DNA from: an uncultured Lachnospiraceae bacterium
GTDB lineage: Bacteria; Bacillota; Clostridia; Lachnospirales; Lachnospiraceae
Direction: 5' to 3'
Assembly (NCBI GenBank): GCA_910587715.1
Contig: CAJUMV010000026.1
Location: 1 to 56,364 of the forward strand
Length of the DNA stretch: 56,364 nucleotides
Below, piece after piece: positions 9,041-17,556 of the stretch. The first letter of the stretch is position 1. Every line of letters begins with the position of its first letter. The translations under genes were made by a program, and so were the position numbers. Below the pieces are notes generated by a model. That model searched no databases, was not told the DNA's origin, and worked only from the letters and a program-made list of their open reading frames with translations.

Positions 9041-9472
9041 ATGACAATACCTCAGATTTCTGTATTTTTGGAAAATAAGGCGGGGCAGCTTGCGGATATT
9101 ACCCATATTCTCTCGGGGAATGATGTAAACATGCGGGCGCTCAATATCGCGGAGACAGCGGACTATGGCGTTCTGCGTCTGATTGTGGACGACGCGTCGA
9201 AGGCGTCGGAGATTCTTCTTGAGCATGGTTTTATCCTGACTATGACGCCGGTTGTGGGCGTGGCGGTTCCCGATACGCCCGGGGGTCTTAGCAAGGTGCT
9301 TGGCGTGATTTCCGACGCCGGGATGGATGTGGAGTATATGTACTCCGTGTTCGGGCAGAAGGACGGGCAGGCGTGCATGATCTTCCGCGTGGCGGATACG
9401 GACGGGCTGGCGGCGGTTCTCGAGAAGAACGGAATCGGTACGATTGCCGGGGAGAATTTGGGTCTCCATTGA
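9041..9472 (+). CDS. Tandem ACT-domain protein
   Basis: 143 residues made of two ACT domains (about 1-68 and 70-140). Each has the beta-alpha-beta pattern, starting I-S-V-F-L-E-N-K-A-G-Q-L-A-D-I and V-A-V-P-D-T-P-G-G-L-S-K-V-L. ACT pairs bind amino acids and regulate partner enzymes; it has no catalytic domain. It follows the PaaK-like ligase by 16 bp and is the last gene of the aromatic block, so it may sense an aromatic amino acid. That role is inferred from position only. Confidence 0.88.
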   Translation: MTIPQISVFLENKAGQLADITHILSGNDVNMRALNIAETADYGVLRLIVDDASKASEILLEHGFILTMTPVVGVAVPDTPGGLSKVLGVISDAGMDVEYMYSVFGQKDGQACMIFRVADTDGLAAVLEKNGIGTIAGENLGLH

Positions 9473-9514
9473 TGACAAAGGGGGAACAGATTGCAAAATG
9501 CCTGGAAAAAAGAG

Positions 9515-9543
9515 TTGACAAACAAATTTTTTTCGTTTAAATT
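9515..9543 (+). promoter_or_regulatory. tyrS promoter
   Basis: Consensus TTGACA at 9515-9520 and TAAATT at 9538-9543, 17 bp apart, at the head of the T-box leader. Confidence 0.6.
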
Positions 9544-9559
9544 ATAAGGCAGTAAAACA

Positions 9560-9880
9560 GTATCACACAATAAGACAGGCGTTGAAGAGAAGAAGTAGTG
9601 GACTGGGAAACGGACAGAAAGCAGCCGGATGATGAGAGGCGCACGGGAACTTTTCCATGAATACATCTCGGAGCTTTGCGGCAGAATGGCGGTATGTGTG
9701 CTTAGTAGGTCGCGACGGAGGAATGCACGTTACAGCAGGAGAGTATTGTTAAGGAAGGATAGCGAGTGTTATCCGATAACCGTACTCAGTGAGACAGCCG
9801 GTGTGAGCCGTCTGTGAAATTAGGTGGTAACACGAGTTTAACCCTCGTCCTGATAATCGGGACGGGGGTCTTCTGCGTCT
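9560..9880 (+). promoter_or_regulatory. T-box leader (tyrosine) controlling tyrS
   Basis: The gap between the ACT gene and tyrS is a T-box riboswitch. The conserved T-box AGGTGGTAACACG is at 9822-9834; its TGGT can pair with an uncharged ACCA tRNA end, as expected for tRNA-Tyr with discriminator A. Stem I spans about 9585-9680 with a GATGATGAGAGG-type distal part. TAC at 9662-9664, in a GAA-TAC-ATC context on the 3' side of stem I, is a plausible tyrosine specifier and agrees with the downstream gene. Uncharged tRNA-Tyr should favour the antiterminator and read-through. Confidence 0.88.
9842..9876 (+). terminator. T-box leader terminator
   Basis: CCCTCGTCC at 9842-9850 pairs with GGACGGGGG at 9860-9868 (one G-U), followed by a short T-rich stretch. 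It overlaps the 3' side of the antiterminator, as T-box terminators do. Confidence 0.75.
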
Positions 9881-9903
9881 GCTAAAATGAAATGGAGGAA
9901 ATT

Positions 9904-11127
9904 ATGGGAATCTACGAGGAATTACAAGCGAGAGGACTTCTCGCACAGCTCACAAACGCGGAGGAGATTCGCGAACTAATCAACAATGGGAAGGCGACCT
10001 TCTATATCGGTTTTGACCCTACGGCGGACAGCCTGCATGTGGGACATTTCATGGCGCTGTGCCTGATGAAGAGATTACAGGAGGCTGGCAATAAGCCGAT
10101 CGCCCTGATCGGAGGCGGCACGGCAATGATTGGCGACCCTTCCGGGCGGACGGACATGCGCTCCATGATGACGAAGGAGACCATCGAGCACAACTGCGAG
10201 TGCTTTAAGAAGCAGATGAGCCGTTTCATTGACTTTTCCGAGGGCAAGGCGCTGATGGTGAACAACGCGGACTGGCTGCTTGATTTGAATTATGTGGAGT
10301 TTATCAGGGACGTTGGGGCGTGCTTTTCCGTAAACAACATGCTGCGGGCAGAGTGCTATAAGCAGCGGATGGAGAAGGGTTTGAGCTTCCTTGAGTTTAA
10401 CTATATGATCATGCAGAGCTACGATTTTCTGGAGCTTTACAAGAGATACGGCTGCAACATGCAGTTTGGCGGCGACGACCAGTGGAGCAATATGCTTGGC
10501 GGCACGGATCTGATCCGCAGAAAGCTTTCGAAGGACGCTTATGCTATGACCATCACCCTTCTTATGAACTCCGAGGGTAAAAAGATGGGCAAGACGCAGA
10601 AAGGCGCGGTCTGGCTTGACCCCAACAAGACGACGCCGTTTGAATTTTATCAGTATTGGCGCAATGTGGACGATGCGGATGTGCTCAAGTGCCTGCGGAT
10701 GCTTACCTTCCTGCCTTTAGAGCAGATCGAGGAGATGGACTGCTGGGAGGGCAGCCAGCTGAACGAGGCGAAAGAGATTCTCGCCTACGAGCTGACCAAT
10801 CTGGTGCATGGCGAGGAGGAAGCCGGAAAGGCGAAGGAAGCGTCCAAGGCGCTCTTTGCCGGGGGCGGCAGCTCGGAGAATATGCCGACGGTAACTCTGA
10901 CGGAGGCGGATTATAGAGAGGGAACGATAGACATTTTGGGTATTTTAGTGGCGGCAGGGCTGGCGGCATCCCGCTCCGAAGCGCGCAGAGCCGTGGAACA
11001 GGGCGGCGTGACCGTGAAGGGCGAGAAGGTGACGGATGTAAAGACATGCTACACGAAAGAAGATATCGCGGTGGAAGAATTTATCGTAAAGAAGGGTAAA
11101 AAGAGTTTTAAAAAGATTCTCGCATAA
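9904..11127 (+). CDS. tyrS: Tyrosyl-tRNA synthetase
   Basis: 407 residues. A class I synthetase charging tRNA-Tyr. The HIGH-type motif is H-V-G-H at residues 45-48 and the KMSKS-type loop is K-M-G-K-T at 227-231. A C-terminal S4 RNA-binding domain (A-A-S-R-S-E-A-R-R region onward) is present. An in-frame ATG lies at 9892, but GGAGG at 9895-9899 fits ATG 9904, giving the usual M-G-I-Y-E-E-L start. Expression is controlled by the T-box immediately upstream. Confidence 0.97.
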   Translation: MGIYEELQARGLLAQLTNAEEIRELINNGKATFYIGFDPTADSLHVGHFMALCLMKRLQEAGNKPIALIGGGTAMIGDPSGRTDMRSMMTKETIEHNCECFKKQMSRFIDFSEGKALMVNNADWLLDLNYVEFIRDVGACFSVNNMLRAECYKQRMEKGLSFLEFNYMIMQSYDFLELYKRYGCNMQFGGDDQWSNMLGGTDLIRRKLSKDAYAMTITLLMNSEGKKMGKTQKGAVWLDPNKTTPFEFYQYWRNVDDADVLKCLRMLTFLPLEQIEEMDCWEGSQLNEAKEILAYELTNLVHGEEEAGKAKEASKALFAGGGSSENMPTVTLTEADYREGTIDILGILVAAGLAASRSEARRAVEQGGVTVKGEKVTDVKTCYTKEDIAVEEFIVKKGKKSFKKILA

Positions 11128-11176
11128 AAAGCAAGATTTCATAACATGTGTAACGAAAAGAGAAAGAGGTGTTATT

Positions 11177-12160
11177 ATGGAAAAGAGAGCAAAGGGAAGA
11201 ACACTCATGTCTTACGCGCCGGATATTAAGGTGGTGGACTGCACGCTTAGGGACGGCGGACTGGTAAACGATTTCCTTTTTACGGATGAGTTTGTCAAAG
11301 GGCTGTATCGTGCCAATATTAAGGCGGGTGTGGACTATATGGAATTTGGTTACAAGGCTTCCAAAGAGATGTTCGACGTGAATAAGTTTGGCAAGTGGAA
11401 GTTCTGCGACGATAAGGATATCCGTGCCATTGTGGGAGATAACAAGACGGATATGAAGATTGGCGTGATGGCGGATGTGGGACGATGCGATTTCAAGAAG
11501 GATATTCTGAATAAGAAGGACAGCCCGGTGGATTTGGTGCGGATTGCGACCTACATCAACACCATACCGGCGGCAATTGAAATGATTGAAGACTGCACGA
11601 AGAAGGGCTATGAGACAACCGTCAATATCATGGCGATCTCCAAAGCCAACGAGACGGATTTGGACGCGGCGCTTGACCTGCTTGGTCAAAGCAGTGTGGG
11701 GACGATTTATCTGGTAGACAGTTACGGTTCCCTGTATCCGGAGCAGGCAAGGCGGCTTGCGGATAAGTATCTGGAGGTTGCGGACAAGTATAGAAAAAAG
11801 GTGGGCATCCACGCGCACAATAACCAGCAGCTTGCCTTTGCCAACACGACGGAGGTTGTCATTATGGGCGTCAGCTACTTAGATGCCACGGTAAACGGTA
11901 TGGGACGGGGCTGCGGAAACTGCCCGAGCGAGCTGCTTCTCGGTTTCTTGAAGAATCCGAAGTACAATGTCAATCCGATTCTGCGCTTTATCGAGAGAGA
12001 GATTAATCCGCTCAAGGAATCCGGCGTGACATGGGGGTATGATGTGCCCTACCTTCTGACCGGGCTTCTGAACCAGCACCCGAAGTCCGCGATTCAGTTT
12101 ATGAAGGAGAACAGAAAGGATTATTACGAGTTTTATCTGGAGCTGCTGGAGAGTTTCTAG
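11177..12160 (+). CDS. HMGL-family aldolase (4-hydroxy-2-oxovalerate aldolase/homocitrate synthase type)
   Basis: 327 residues forming a TIM barrel of the HMG-CoA lyase-like superfamily. D-C-T-L-R-D-G-G at about residues 18-25 carries the metal-binding Asp and catalytic Arg. I-H-A-H-N-N in the second half supplies the two metal-binding histidines, and G-M-G-R-G-C-G-N is the late glycine-rich loop. It lacks the leucine-binding C-terminal domain of isopropylmalate synthase. A 2-oxoacid carbon-carbon lyase or synthase reaction is expected, but the substrate cannot be read from sequence. AAAGAGGTG precedes ATG 11177. Confidence 0.8.
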   Translation: MEKRAKGRTLMSYAPDIKVVDCTLRDGGLVNDFLFTDEFVKGLYRANIKAGVDYMEFGYKASKEMFDVNKFGKWKFCDDKDIRAIVGDNKTDMKIGVMADVGRCDFKKDILNKKDSPVDLVRIATYINTIPAAIEMIEDCTKKGYETTVNIMAISKANETDLDAALDLLGQSSVGTIYLVDSYGSLYPEQARRLADKYLEVADKYRKKVGIHAHNNQQLAFANTTEVVIMGVSYLDATVNGMGRGCGNCPSELLLGFLKNPKYNVNPILRFIEREINPLKESGVTWGYDVPYLLTGLLNQHPKSAIQFMKENRKDYYEFYLELLESF

Positions 12161-12185
12161 TAAGAAAATACAGGGGTGATATACG

Positions 12186-13886
12186 GTGAAATCGCGTGAA
12201 GATGACGATCTGGAATTTATGGATCTGGATGATGAGGAAGATGAACTGCCGGGGGAGGCAGAGGATGACGATGATGAGGACTTTGAGGAGGAGCTGGACG
12301 AGAGAACGCTTCGGTTTGTCCATAAGGTGCTTTTTCCCTTTGTCATAGGGCTTGTGGCTGTAATCGTGGTGGTGGCTGCGGTTTTTCTGTTCCGGGGAAA
12401 TAAAGGCGCGGAGGACGAGGCGCAGTCTGTGATGCAGGAGATTCCGGAGGAGCAGGAGAGTGAGCAGGCTTCCGGGCAGGAGGAAACGGGAGACGGGACG
12501 CAGGGGATAGCGGATGATTCTTTGCAGGATGCAGAGCCGTCGGCTTCTTTGGAAGATGCGGCGGACGGGAAGGATGAGACGTCCGCACAGGAGGAGAAGG
12601 ACCCGGAGACAGAGACGATGAGCACCGAGCAGGGCACCGAGGTGGATGTGAGCAAACTTCTTTCTTCCGGGGCGGCGGCAGAGACGGACGAGATTACCTT
12701 CGGCATCGATGTGGCAAGGTATCAGGGAACCATTGACTGGGCGCAGGTGGCGGCTTCCGGCGTTGACTTTGCCATGGTGCGGGTCGGTTACCGCATGGAC
12801 GAAAGCCGGGAGATTGTCGCCGACAGTAACGCCCGTTATAATATGCAGGAAGCGCAGAAAAACGGGATTAAGCTGGGCGCTTATTTCTTTTCCACAGCGG
12901 TTAACGAGGAAGAAGCGAAAGCGGAGGCGGACTGGACCGCGGATTATATTTCACAGTATCAGATTACATACCCTGTGGCGTTTGACTGTGAAGGGTTTGA
13001 GCGGGAAGACAGTGCGCAGTACGGTCTGTCCGCGACGCAGAGGACAGACATAGCTATCGCTTTTTTGAATAGAATTTACGAGAGGGGCTATACGCCCATG
13101 TTCTATTCTTCCATGAATGAGATGACAGGCGATGCGAAGTGGGAGACTTCCCGGATTGAGAAAAACTACCGCATCTGGGTTTCCCAGTATCCGTCGGCTC
13201 CCTATCCCCAGACGGAAAGGTCTTCCTACGGCGGCGTACATGCCATGTGGCAGTACACCAACCGGGGGACGGTGGCGGGCATCAGTCAGCCCGTGGATGT
13301 GAATATCGCCTATTTCGGTTATGAAGGAACCGCCGGGGCACAGAATGAAGAAAGCCCGGAGGAAGCCAGCGCGGATGTGGAAGCGCTTATGCCGTTTACG
13401 GCGGTGGAGGAAGAGGTGACAGCCAAGGATTCCACGAATCTGCGCAATATCCCGAGTCAGGGGGACGACAGCACGGTGGTGTATACCCTGAAAAACGGGG
13501 AGACGGTTAAGAGAACGGGCGTGAGCGACAGCGGCTGGTCCAGACTTACTTATAACGGGCAGACGGTTTATGCGGTGAGCAGTTATCTGACCACGGACCT
13601 TGCCTATCAGGCGCCGGCGCAGGAGACGCAGGAGGGTGCGGGCAGCGGCGACGGCCTTAAGACAAGGTTTGCTGACAGGAACGAGCAGGTGACGGCGAAA
13701 ATCGAGGTGAATCTGCGGGCGCTTCCCAGTGTGACCAACCCGGATGCCGTGGTGGTGGCGGTGCTGCACAACGGAGAATACGCCACGAGGACGGGAATCA
13801 ATGAAGATTACGGCTGGTCGCGGGTAGAGTATAACGGACAGACATTGTATTGCATTAGTAGCTACTTACTTGTTGGCAATGAGTAG
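12186..13886 (+). CDS. Membrane-anchored GH25 muramidase with two SH3b repeats
   Basis: 566 residues with a GTG start at 12186. A very acidic cytoplasmic head (residues 1-40), one transmembrane helix (about 52-73) and an acidic linker precede a GH25 lysozyme domain (about 172-380). The GH25 domain shows G-I-D-V-A-R-Y-Q-G with Asp175, and the D-C-E motif with Asp267 and Glu269, the expected catalytic acids. Two bacterial SH3 domains follow (about 410-470 and 495-566), each with N-L-R and W-S-R elements, and probably bind peptidoglycan. It cleaves the MurNAc-GlcNAc bond outside the cell. The acidic head is unusual. Confidence 0.9.
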   Translation: MKSREDDDLEFMDLDDEEDELPGEAEDDDDEDFEEELDERTLRFVHKVLFPFVIGLVAVIVVVAAVFLFRGNKGAEDEAQSVMQEIPEEQESEQASGQEETGDGTQGIADDSLQDAEPSASLEDAADGKDETSAQEEKDPETETMSTEQGTEVDVSKLLSSGAAAETDEITFGIDVARYQGTIDWAQVAASGVDFAMVRVGYRMDESREIVADSNARYNMQEAQKNGIKLGAYFFSTAVNEEEAKAEADWTADYISQYQITYPVAFDCEGFEREDSAQYGLSATQRTDIAIAFLNRIYERGYTPMFYSSMNEMTGDAKWETSRIEKNYRIWVSQYPSAPYPQTERSSYGGVHAMWQYTNRGTVAGISQPVDVNIAYFGYEGTAGAQNEESPEEASADVEALMPFTAVEEEVTAKDSTNLRNIPSQGDDSTVVYTLKNGETVKRTGVSDSGWSRLTYNGQTVYAVSSYLTTDLAYQAPAQETQEGAGSGDGLKTRFADRNEQVTAKIEVNLRALPSVTNPDAVVVAVLHNGEYATRTGINEDYGWSRVEYNGQTLYCISSYLLVGNE

Positions 13887-13925
13887 TGCGCACTACGGAG
13901 ATAATAAAAGAATAGGAGGTTCCAC

Positions 13926-14780
13926 ATGAGAACAACGGTTGCAGACAGCCGGTTTGATGAAGAACGGGCGTTATATCATCTGCAGAATGCGGATGTAAAA
14001 AATTGTGTTTTTGCCGGTCCGGCGGACGGGGAGTCGGTTCTGAAGGAGTCTGGAGACGTGAATCTGACAGACTGTACCTTCTCTCTGCGATATCCTCTGT
14101 GGCATGTGAAAAAGTTTACGATGGATCATTCGAGCATGGATGAGCTGACGAGGGCGGCTATCTGGTACGCGTCGGACGGTGTGATACAAAATTCCACGCT
14201 GGGCGGCATCAAGGCAGTCAGGGAGTGCGAGAGAATCAGGTTGGAAAACTGTCGTATCGTGTCGCAGGAGTTCGGCTGGAAATCAGAAGATATTACCCTG
14301 ACGGATTCGGAGATGGAGTCGGAGTATCTGTTTTTTGACAGCAGGAACGTGAAACTGGAGCGGGTGAAAATGAAGGGGAAGTATTCTTTCCAGTATATGA
14401 AAAATCTGGAAATCACGGACTGCGTGCTTGATACGAAAGACGCGTTCTGGCACAGCGAAAATGTGACGGTGAGAAATTCCGTGGTGAAAGGCGAGTATCT
14501 GGCATGGTTTTCCGACGGTCTGACCATGATTGACTGCAAAATTATTGGAACACAGCCGTTATGCTATTGTAAAAACTTAAAGCTCATCAACTGCACGATG
14601 GAGGATACCGATTTGTCCTTTGAGTATTCGGATGTGGAGGCGGATGTGAAAGGGCATGTGATTTCTATTAAAAATCCGAAATCCGGAACCATCGCGGTGG
14701 ACAGTGTGGGAGAAATTATCAGAGAAGCACCCGTTATGGAATGTACGGGTGAAATCCTGATTCGGGGAAATAACGGGTGA
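13926..14780 (+). CDS. DUF3737 family protein (right-handed beta-helix)
   Basis: 284 residues built from repeats of roughly 20 residues of the form 'k-x-c-x-a/m-x-x-x-d/y-a-f-w-x-s', for example V-T-V-R-N-S-V-V-K-G-E-Y-L-A-W-F-S. This is the layout of DUF3737, a predicted parallel beta-helix. No catalytic residues are apparent and the function is unknown. ATG 13926 has AGGAGG at 13915-13920. It is followed by a strong bidirectional terminator shared with aroC. Confidence 0.85.
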   Translation: MRTTVADSRFDEERALYHLQNADVKNCVFAGPADGESVLKESGDVNLTDCTFSLRYPLWHVKKFTMDHSSMDELTRAAIWYASDGVIQNSTLGGIKAVRECERIRLENCRIVSQEFGWKSEDITLTDSEMESEYLFFDSRNVKLERVKMKGKYSFQYMKNLEITDCVLDTKDAFWHSENVTVRNSVVKGEYLAWFSDGLTMIDCKIIGTQPLCYCKNLKLINCTMEDTDLSFEYSDVEADVKGHVISIKNPKSGTIAVDSVGEIIREAPVMECTGEILIRGNNG

Positions 14781-14888
14781 TACCACGGAAATAGCAGATG
14801 TTACCATGTGATATTGCGACAGGGAAGCGGGAAACAAAGTGGTTAACTTAAGTTGGCGCCTTTGCTTCGCGACGGAAGAGAACAAACA

Positions 14889-14936
14889 AAAAATACGGCA
14901 TATATTAAACGGTGTTTTAATATATGCCGTATTTTT
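14889..14936. terminator. Bidirectional terminator between DUF3737 gene and aroC
   Basis: A perfect stem (AAATACGGCATATATTAAA with its complement) around the loop CGGTG, with A-rich and T-rich flanks on both sides. It can end transcription from both converging genes. Confidence 0.9.
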
Positions 14937-14945
14937 CTTTCTGAT

Positions 14946-16046
14946 TTAATTTTTATATATGGCTTTCAGATGCTCCATTCGGGCGCCTGCATTTACCAGA
15001 AGCGCATCCAAAAGAGTAATGGCAGCCATGGATTCCACAACGACGACCGCTCTCGGCACGATGACGGGATCGTGTCTGCCCTTGATGGAGATTTGTATCT
15101 CCTCCTTTTGCCTGTTTACCGTATCCTGCGGAGAGAAGATGGAGGGGGTGGGCTTTATATGGGCGCGCAGCACAATCTGAGAGCCGTCACTGATGCCGCC
15201 GAGAATGCCGCCCGCGTGATTGGAGGATTTCACAATCTGCCCGTCTTTTATGCGGAAGGGGTCGTTGTTGGAGGAGCCGTTTCGGGTGGAAACCTGTATG
15301 CCGTCGCCGATTTCCACAGCCTTGACTGCGCCTACGGACATCACTGCCTTCGCCAGATTCGCGTCCAGCTTCTCAAAAACGGGGTCGCCCAGCCCTGCCG
15401 GTACGCCGTCGATGACGCATTCGATGACCCCGCCTGCGGAATCATAGTTACTCATGCAGTCTGACAGATATTTTTCCGCCAGAGCGGAAGCGTCCCTGTC
15501 GGGCATACAGGTGGGCGTCTCCGCGACCGCCGCCCGCTCAAAGCGTTCCGGAGAGATTACGATGGGACCGATGGATTTTGTGTAGGCAAAGAGTTCGATT
15601 CCAAATTCCCGCAGCGCCTTTGCGGCGATAGCGCCTGCGGCAACACGTCCGATGGTTTCCCGACCGGAGGAACGTCCGCCGCCACGGTAGTCGCGAAAGC
15701 CGTATTTCTCGTCAAAAGTATAATCGGCGTGACCGGGACGGTAACAGACGGCGATTTCCGAATAGTCTTTGGAGCGCTGCGAGGTGTTTCGCACCAGCAG
15801 GGAAATGGGGGCTCCCGTAGTTTTTCCCTCGAAAATGCCGGAGAGGATTTCCACGGCGTCCGCTTCTTTGCGGGGGGTGGTGATGCGGCTCTGTCCGGGC
15901 TTACGTCTGTCCAAATAGTACTGAATATCGTTCTCGGTAAGCGGTAATCCGGCGGGACAGCCATCCACAACAACGCCGAGCCCGGCGCCGTGGGATTCGC
16001 CCCAGGTAGTGATTCGATAGATAATTCCCAGTGTTGAACCTGCCAT
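14946..16046 (-). CDS. aroC: Chorismate synthase
   Basis: 366 residues. Converts 5-enolpyruvylshikimate 3-phosphate to chorismate with reduced FMN, the last shikimate-pathway step. Signatures visible are G-E-S-H-G-A-G-L-G near the N-terminus, Y-R-P-G-H-A-D-Y-T in the middle and R-D-Y-R-G-G-G-R-S-S-G-R-E-T. The frame is open upstream to 16199, but the conserved N-terminus and AAAGGG at 16053-16058 (minus strand) place the start at ATG 16046. No other shikimate genes are in the window; it stands alone between converging and diverging genes. Confidence 0.97.
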   Translation of the reverse strand: MAGSTLGIIYRITTWGESHGAGLGVVVDGCPAGLPLTENDIQYYLDRRKPGQSRITTPRKEADAVEILSGIFEGKTTGAPISLLVRNTSQRSKDYSEIAVCYRPGHADYTFDEKYGFRDYRGGGRSSGRETIGRVAAGAIAAKALREFGIELFAYTKSIGPIVISPERFERAAVAETPTCMPDRDASALAEKYLSDCMSNYDSAGGVIECVIDGVPAGLGDPVFEKLDANLAKAVMSVGAVKAVEIGDGIQVSTRNGSSNNDPFRIKDGQIVKSSNHAGGILGGISDGSQIVLRAHIKPTPSIFSPQDTVNRQKEEIQISIKGRHDPVIVPRAVVVVESMAAITLLDALLVNAGARMEHLKAIYKN

Positions 16047-16264
16047 TGTTTGACCCTTTCTTGAATTGCGTGAAGTTTTCTGAAAACAACATGCAGGATA
16101 TCCTGCAAAATTAAATTGCACATGAAATATAAAATGTACAATTAAATACAATCGGAACAGCAGTCGTGCCGGATATGTGTGCGAAAAAACGAATAACACA
16201 TATTAGGTTTGCCCAAAAGTACGATTTTGTCCGTATTCAGCATATCATATTCTGCTCAAAAAGC

Positions 16265-16385
16265 AAGAGTGGAACATGGGAAAAAGAAAGGCGAAAAAGG
16301 AGGAAGAAGGAGGACGGCGGGGGAAAAGGGAGAGAAAAAAATCAAATCAAAGGGGAAAAGAAGTAAAAAAAGGGAGAAATGTGAC
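16265..16385 (+). other. Extreme purine-rich intergenic tract
   Basis: About 120 bp in which the plus strand is nearly all A and G, with only scattered pyrimidines (G-G-A-A-C-A-T-G-G-G, then runs of A/G). It sits between the aroC start and the VanY-type gene promoter. It encodes Lys/Glu/Gly-rich frames that are compositional artefacts, not genes. It may affect local DNA structure. Confidence 0.7.
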
Positions 16386-16405
16386 AGATTTACATAAAAA
16401 AGGGG

Positions 16406-16433
16406 TGTACAAATAAATTTTATGTGTTATGAT
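16406..16433 (+). promoter_or_regulatory. Promoter of the VanY-type carboxypeptidase gene
   Basis: TGTACA at 16406-16411 and TATGAT at 16428-16433 are 16 bp apart, about 40 bp before the start codon at 16474. Confidence 0.55.
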
Positions 16434-16473
16434 ATAAGACGTAAACGACAGGCGTATCAGATTTGAGGACTGA

Positions 16474-17520
16474 ATGGAAAAAACATCTCGACAGAAAATA
16501 ATAGCATACTATACAGCTGTGGCGAAAAAAAACAAACTGCTGAAGTATCCTACTCTGGCAGGGATGTTCGTGACACTTATTTTCTATTATGTAGGAATGC
16601 ATTTTATGACCAACGGAAAGCGTTATGCCAGTATGCTTTTTGTTGCCGTTTTCTTTATGAGCAGTTGTAGTTTTTCTTTTGCCGTGTTTGCGGAACGTAC
16701 CGGGTTTACCGGTGCGCAGGAAACTTACAGCGCGATTGTCGAAACCTCGGATATTTCGCTGGCGGAGGTGGAGCCGGTGAATCCGGTGGTGGAGGAGATT
16801 CTGGAAGAGGGGAATGTCATCGTTTCGGAGCATGACGAGGAAGCAGAGACCTATACGTTGGATGACTTGCTGGCGCATCATGAGCACGACCACGGCACGC
16901 GGTCGAATGACAACTATACTGAGCCGGGGGCAGATACGGAGTTTACCTTTGACAGTTCGGATTGGCGGCTTGCTCTTATTAATAAGCAGCATCCTATTGC
17001 CGACGATTATGATTTCAAGCTGGGGACCTTTACGTCAGGTATGCGCTGCGACGAGCGTGTGATCGAAGACCTTCTGCTGATGATGCAGGCGGCGAAGAAG
17101 GATGGCTTAAATCTGGTGGTGAGGTCTCCGTACCGGACGTCGGATCATCAGGAGGATAATTTTAATGACAGAATCAAATCCTATATGAGACAGGGCTTAT
17201 CTTATATGGAAGCTTACAAGGCAACCTCCATAGTGATTACGGTTCCCGGATGTAGTGAACATGAGGTGGGGCTGGCGTTTGATATCACTTCCGACAGCTT
17301 TATCGAGCTGAAGCAGGGGTTCGCGGATACGGAGGAAGGTAAGTGGCTTGAGGAGCACAGTTACGAGTACGGGTTTATCCTGCGCTATCCTTCCGGCAAG
17401 GAGTATATCACCGGCATCGAGTATGAGCCGTGGCATTTCCGCTATGTGGGCAGGGAAGCGGCTTCGGCGATGAAGAAAGAGGATTTGTGTCTGGAAGAGT
17501 TTTGGGATAAATATTTGTGA
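16474..17520 (+). CDS. VanY-type D-Ala-D-Ala carboxypeptidase (peptidase M15B)
   Basis: 348 residues. One transmembrane segment at about 50-72, then an acidic linker and an extracellular zinc peptidase domain (about 165-345). The metal and catalytic motifs are present: S-E-H-E-V-G-L-A-F-D with His263 and Asp270, and E-P-W-H-F-R with His321. It removes the terminal D-Ala from peptidoglycan stem peptides. No vanHAX-like genes are nearby, so this is probably a housekeeping cell-wall enzyme and not vancomycin resistance. Confidence 0.9.
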   Translation: MEKTSRQKIIAYYTAVAKKNKLLKYPTLAGMFVTLIFYYVGMHFMTNGKRYASMLFVAVFFMSSCSFSFAVFAERTGFTGAQETYSAIVETSDISLAEVEPVNPVVEEILEEGNVIVSEHDEEAETYTLDDLLAHHEHDHGTRSNDNYTEPGADTEFTFDSSDWRLALINKQHPIADDYDFKLGTFTSGMRCDERVIEDLLLMMQAAKKDGLNLVVRSPYRTSDHQEDNFNDRIKSYMRQGLSYMEAYKATSIVITVPGCSEHEVGLAFDITSDSFIELKQGFADTEEGKWLEEHSYEYGFILRYPSGKEYITGIEYEPWHFRYVGREAASAMKKEDLCLEEFWDKYL

Positions 17521-17556
17521 CTTGAATCACAGTAAAGCTATGACATGGAGATTAGT

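Noticed and set aside
11879..12706. 275-codon minus-strand Ser-rich ORF
   Set aside because: Antisense of the acidic head and linker of the GH25 gene; no independent support.
14853..15464. 203-codon plus-strand ORF overlapping aroC
   Set aside because: It is antisense to well-conserved aroC sequence and has no RBS or domain.
16166..16397. Lys/Arg/Glu-rich plus-strand ORFs upstream of the VanY gene
   Set aside because: They are by-products of the purine-rich tract; no RBS and low-complexity translation.
16474..17520. Vancomycin resistance gene interpretation for the VanY-type enzyme
   Set aside because: No vanHAX or VanRS-like neighbours; M15B carboxypeptidases are ordinary cell-wall enzymes.
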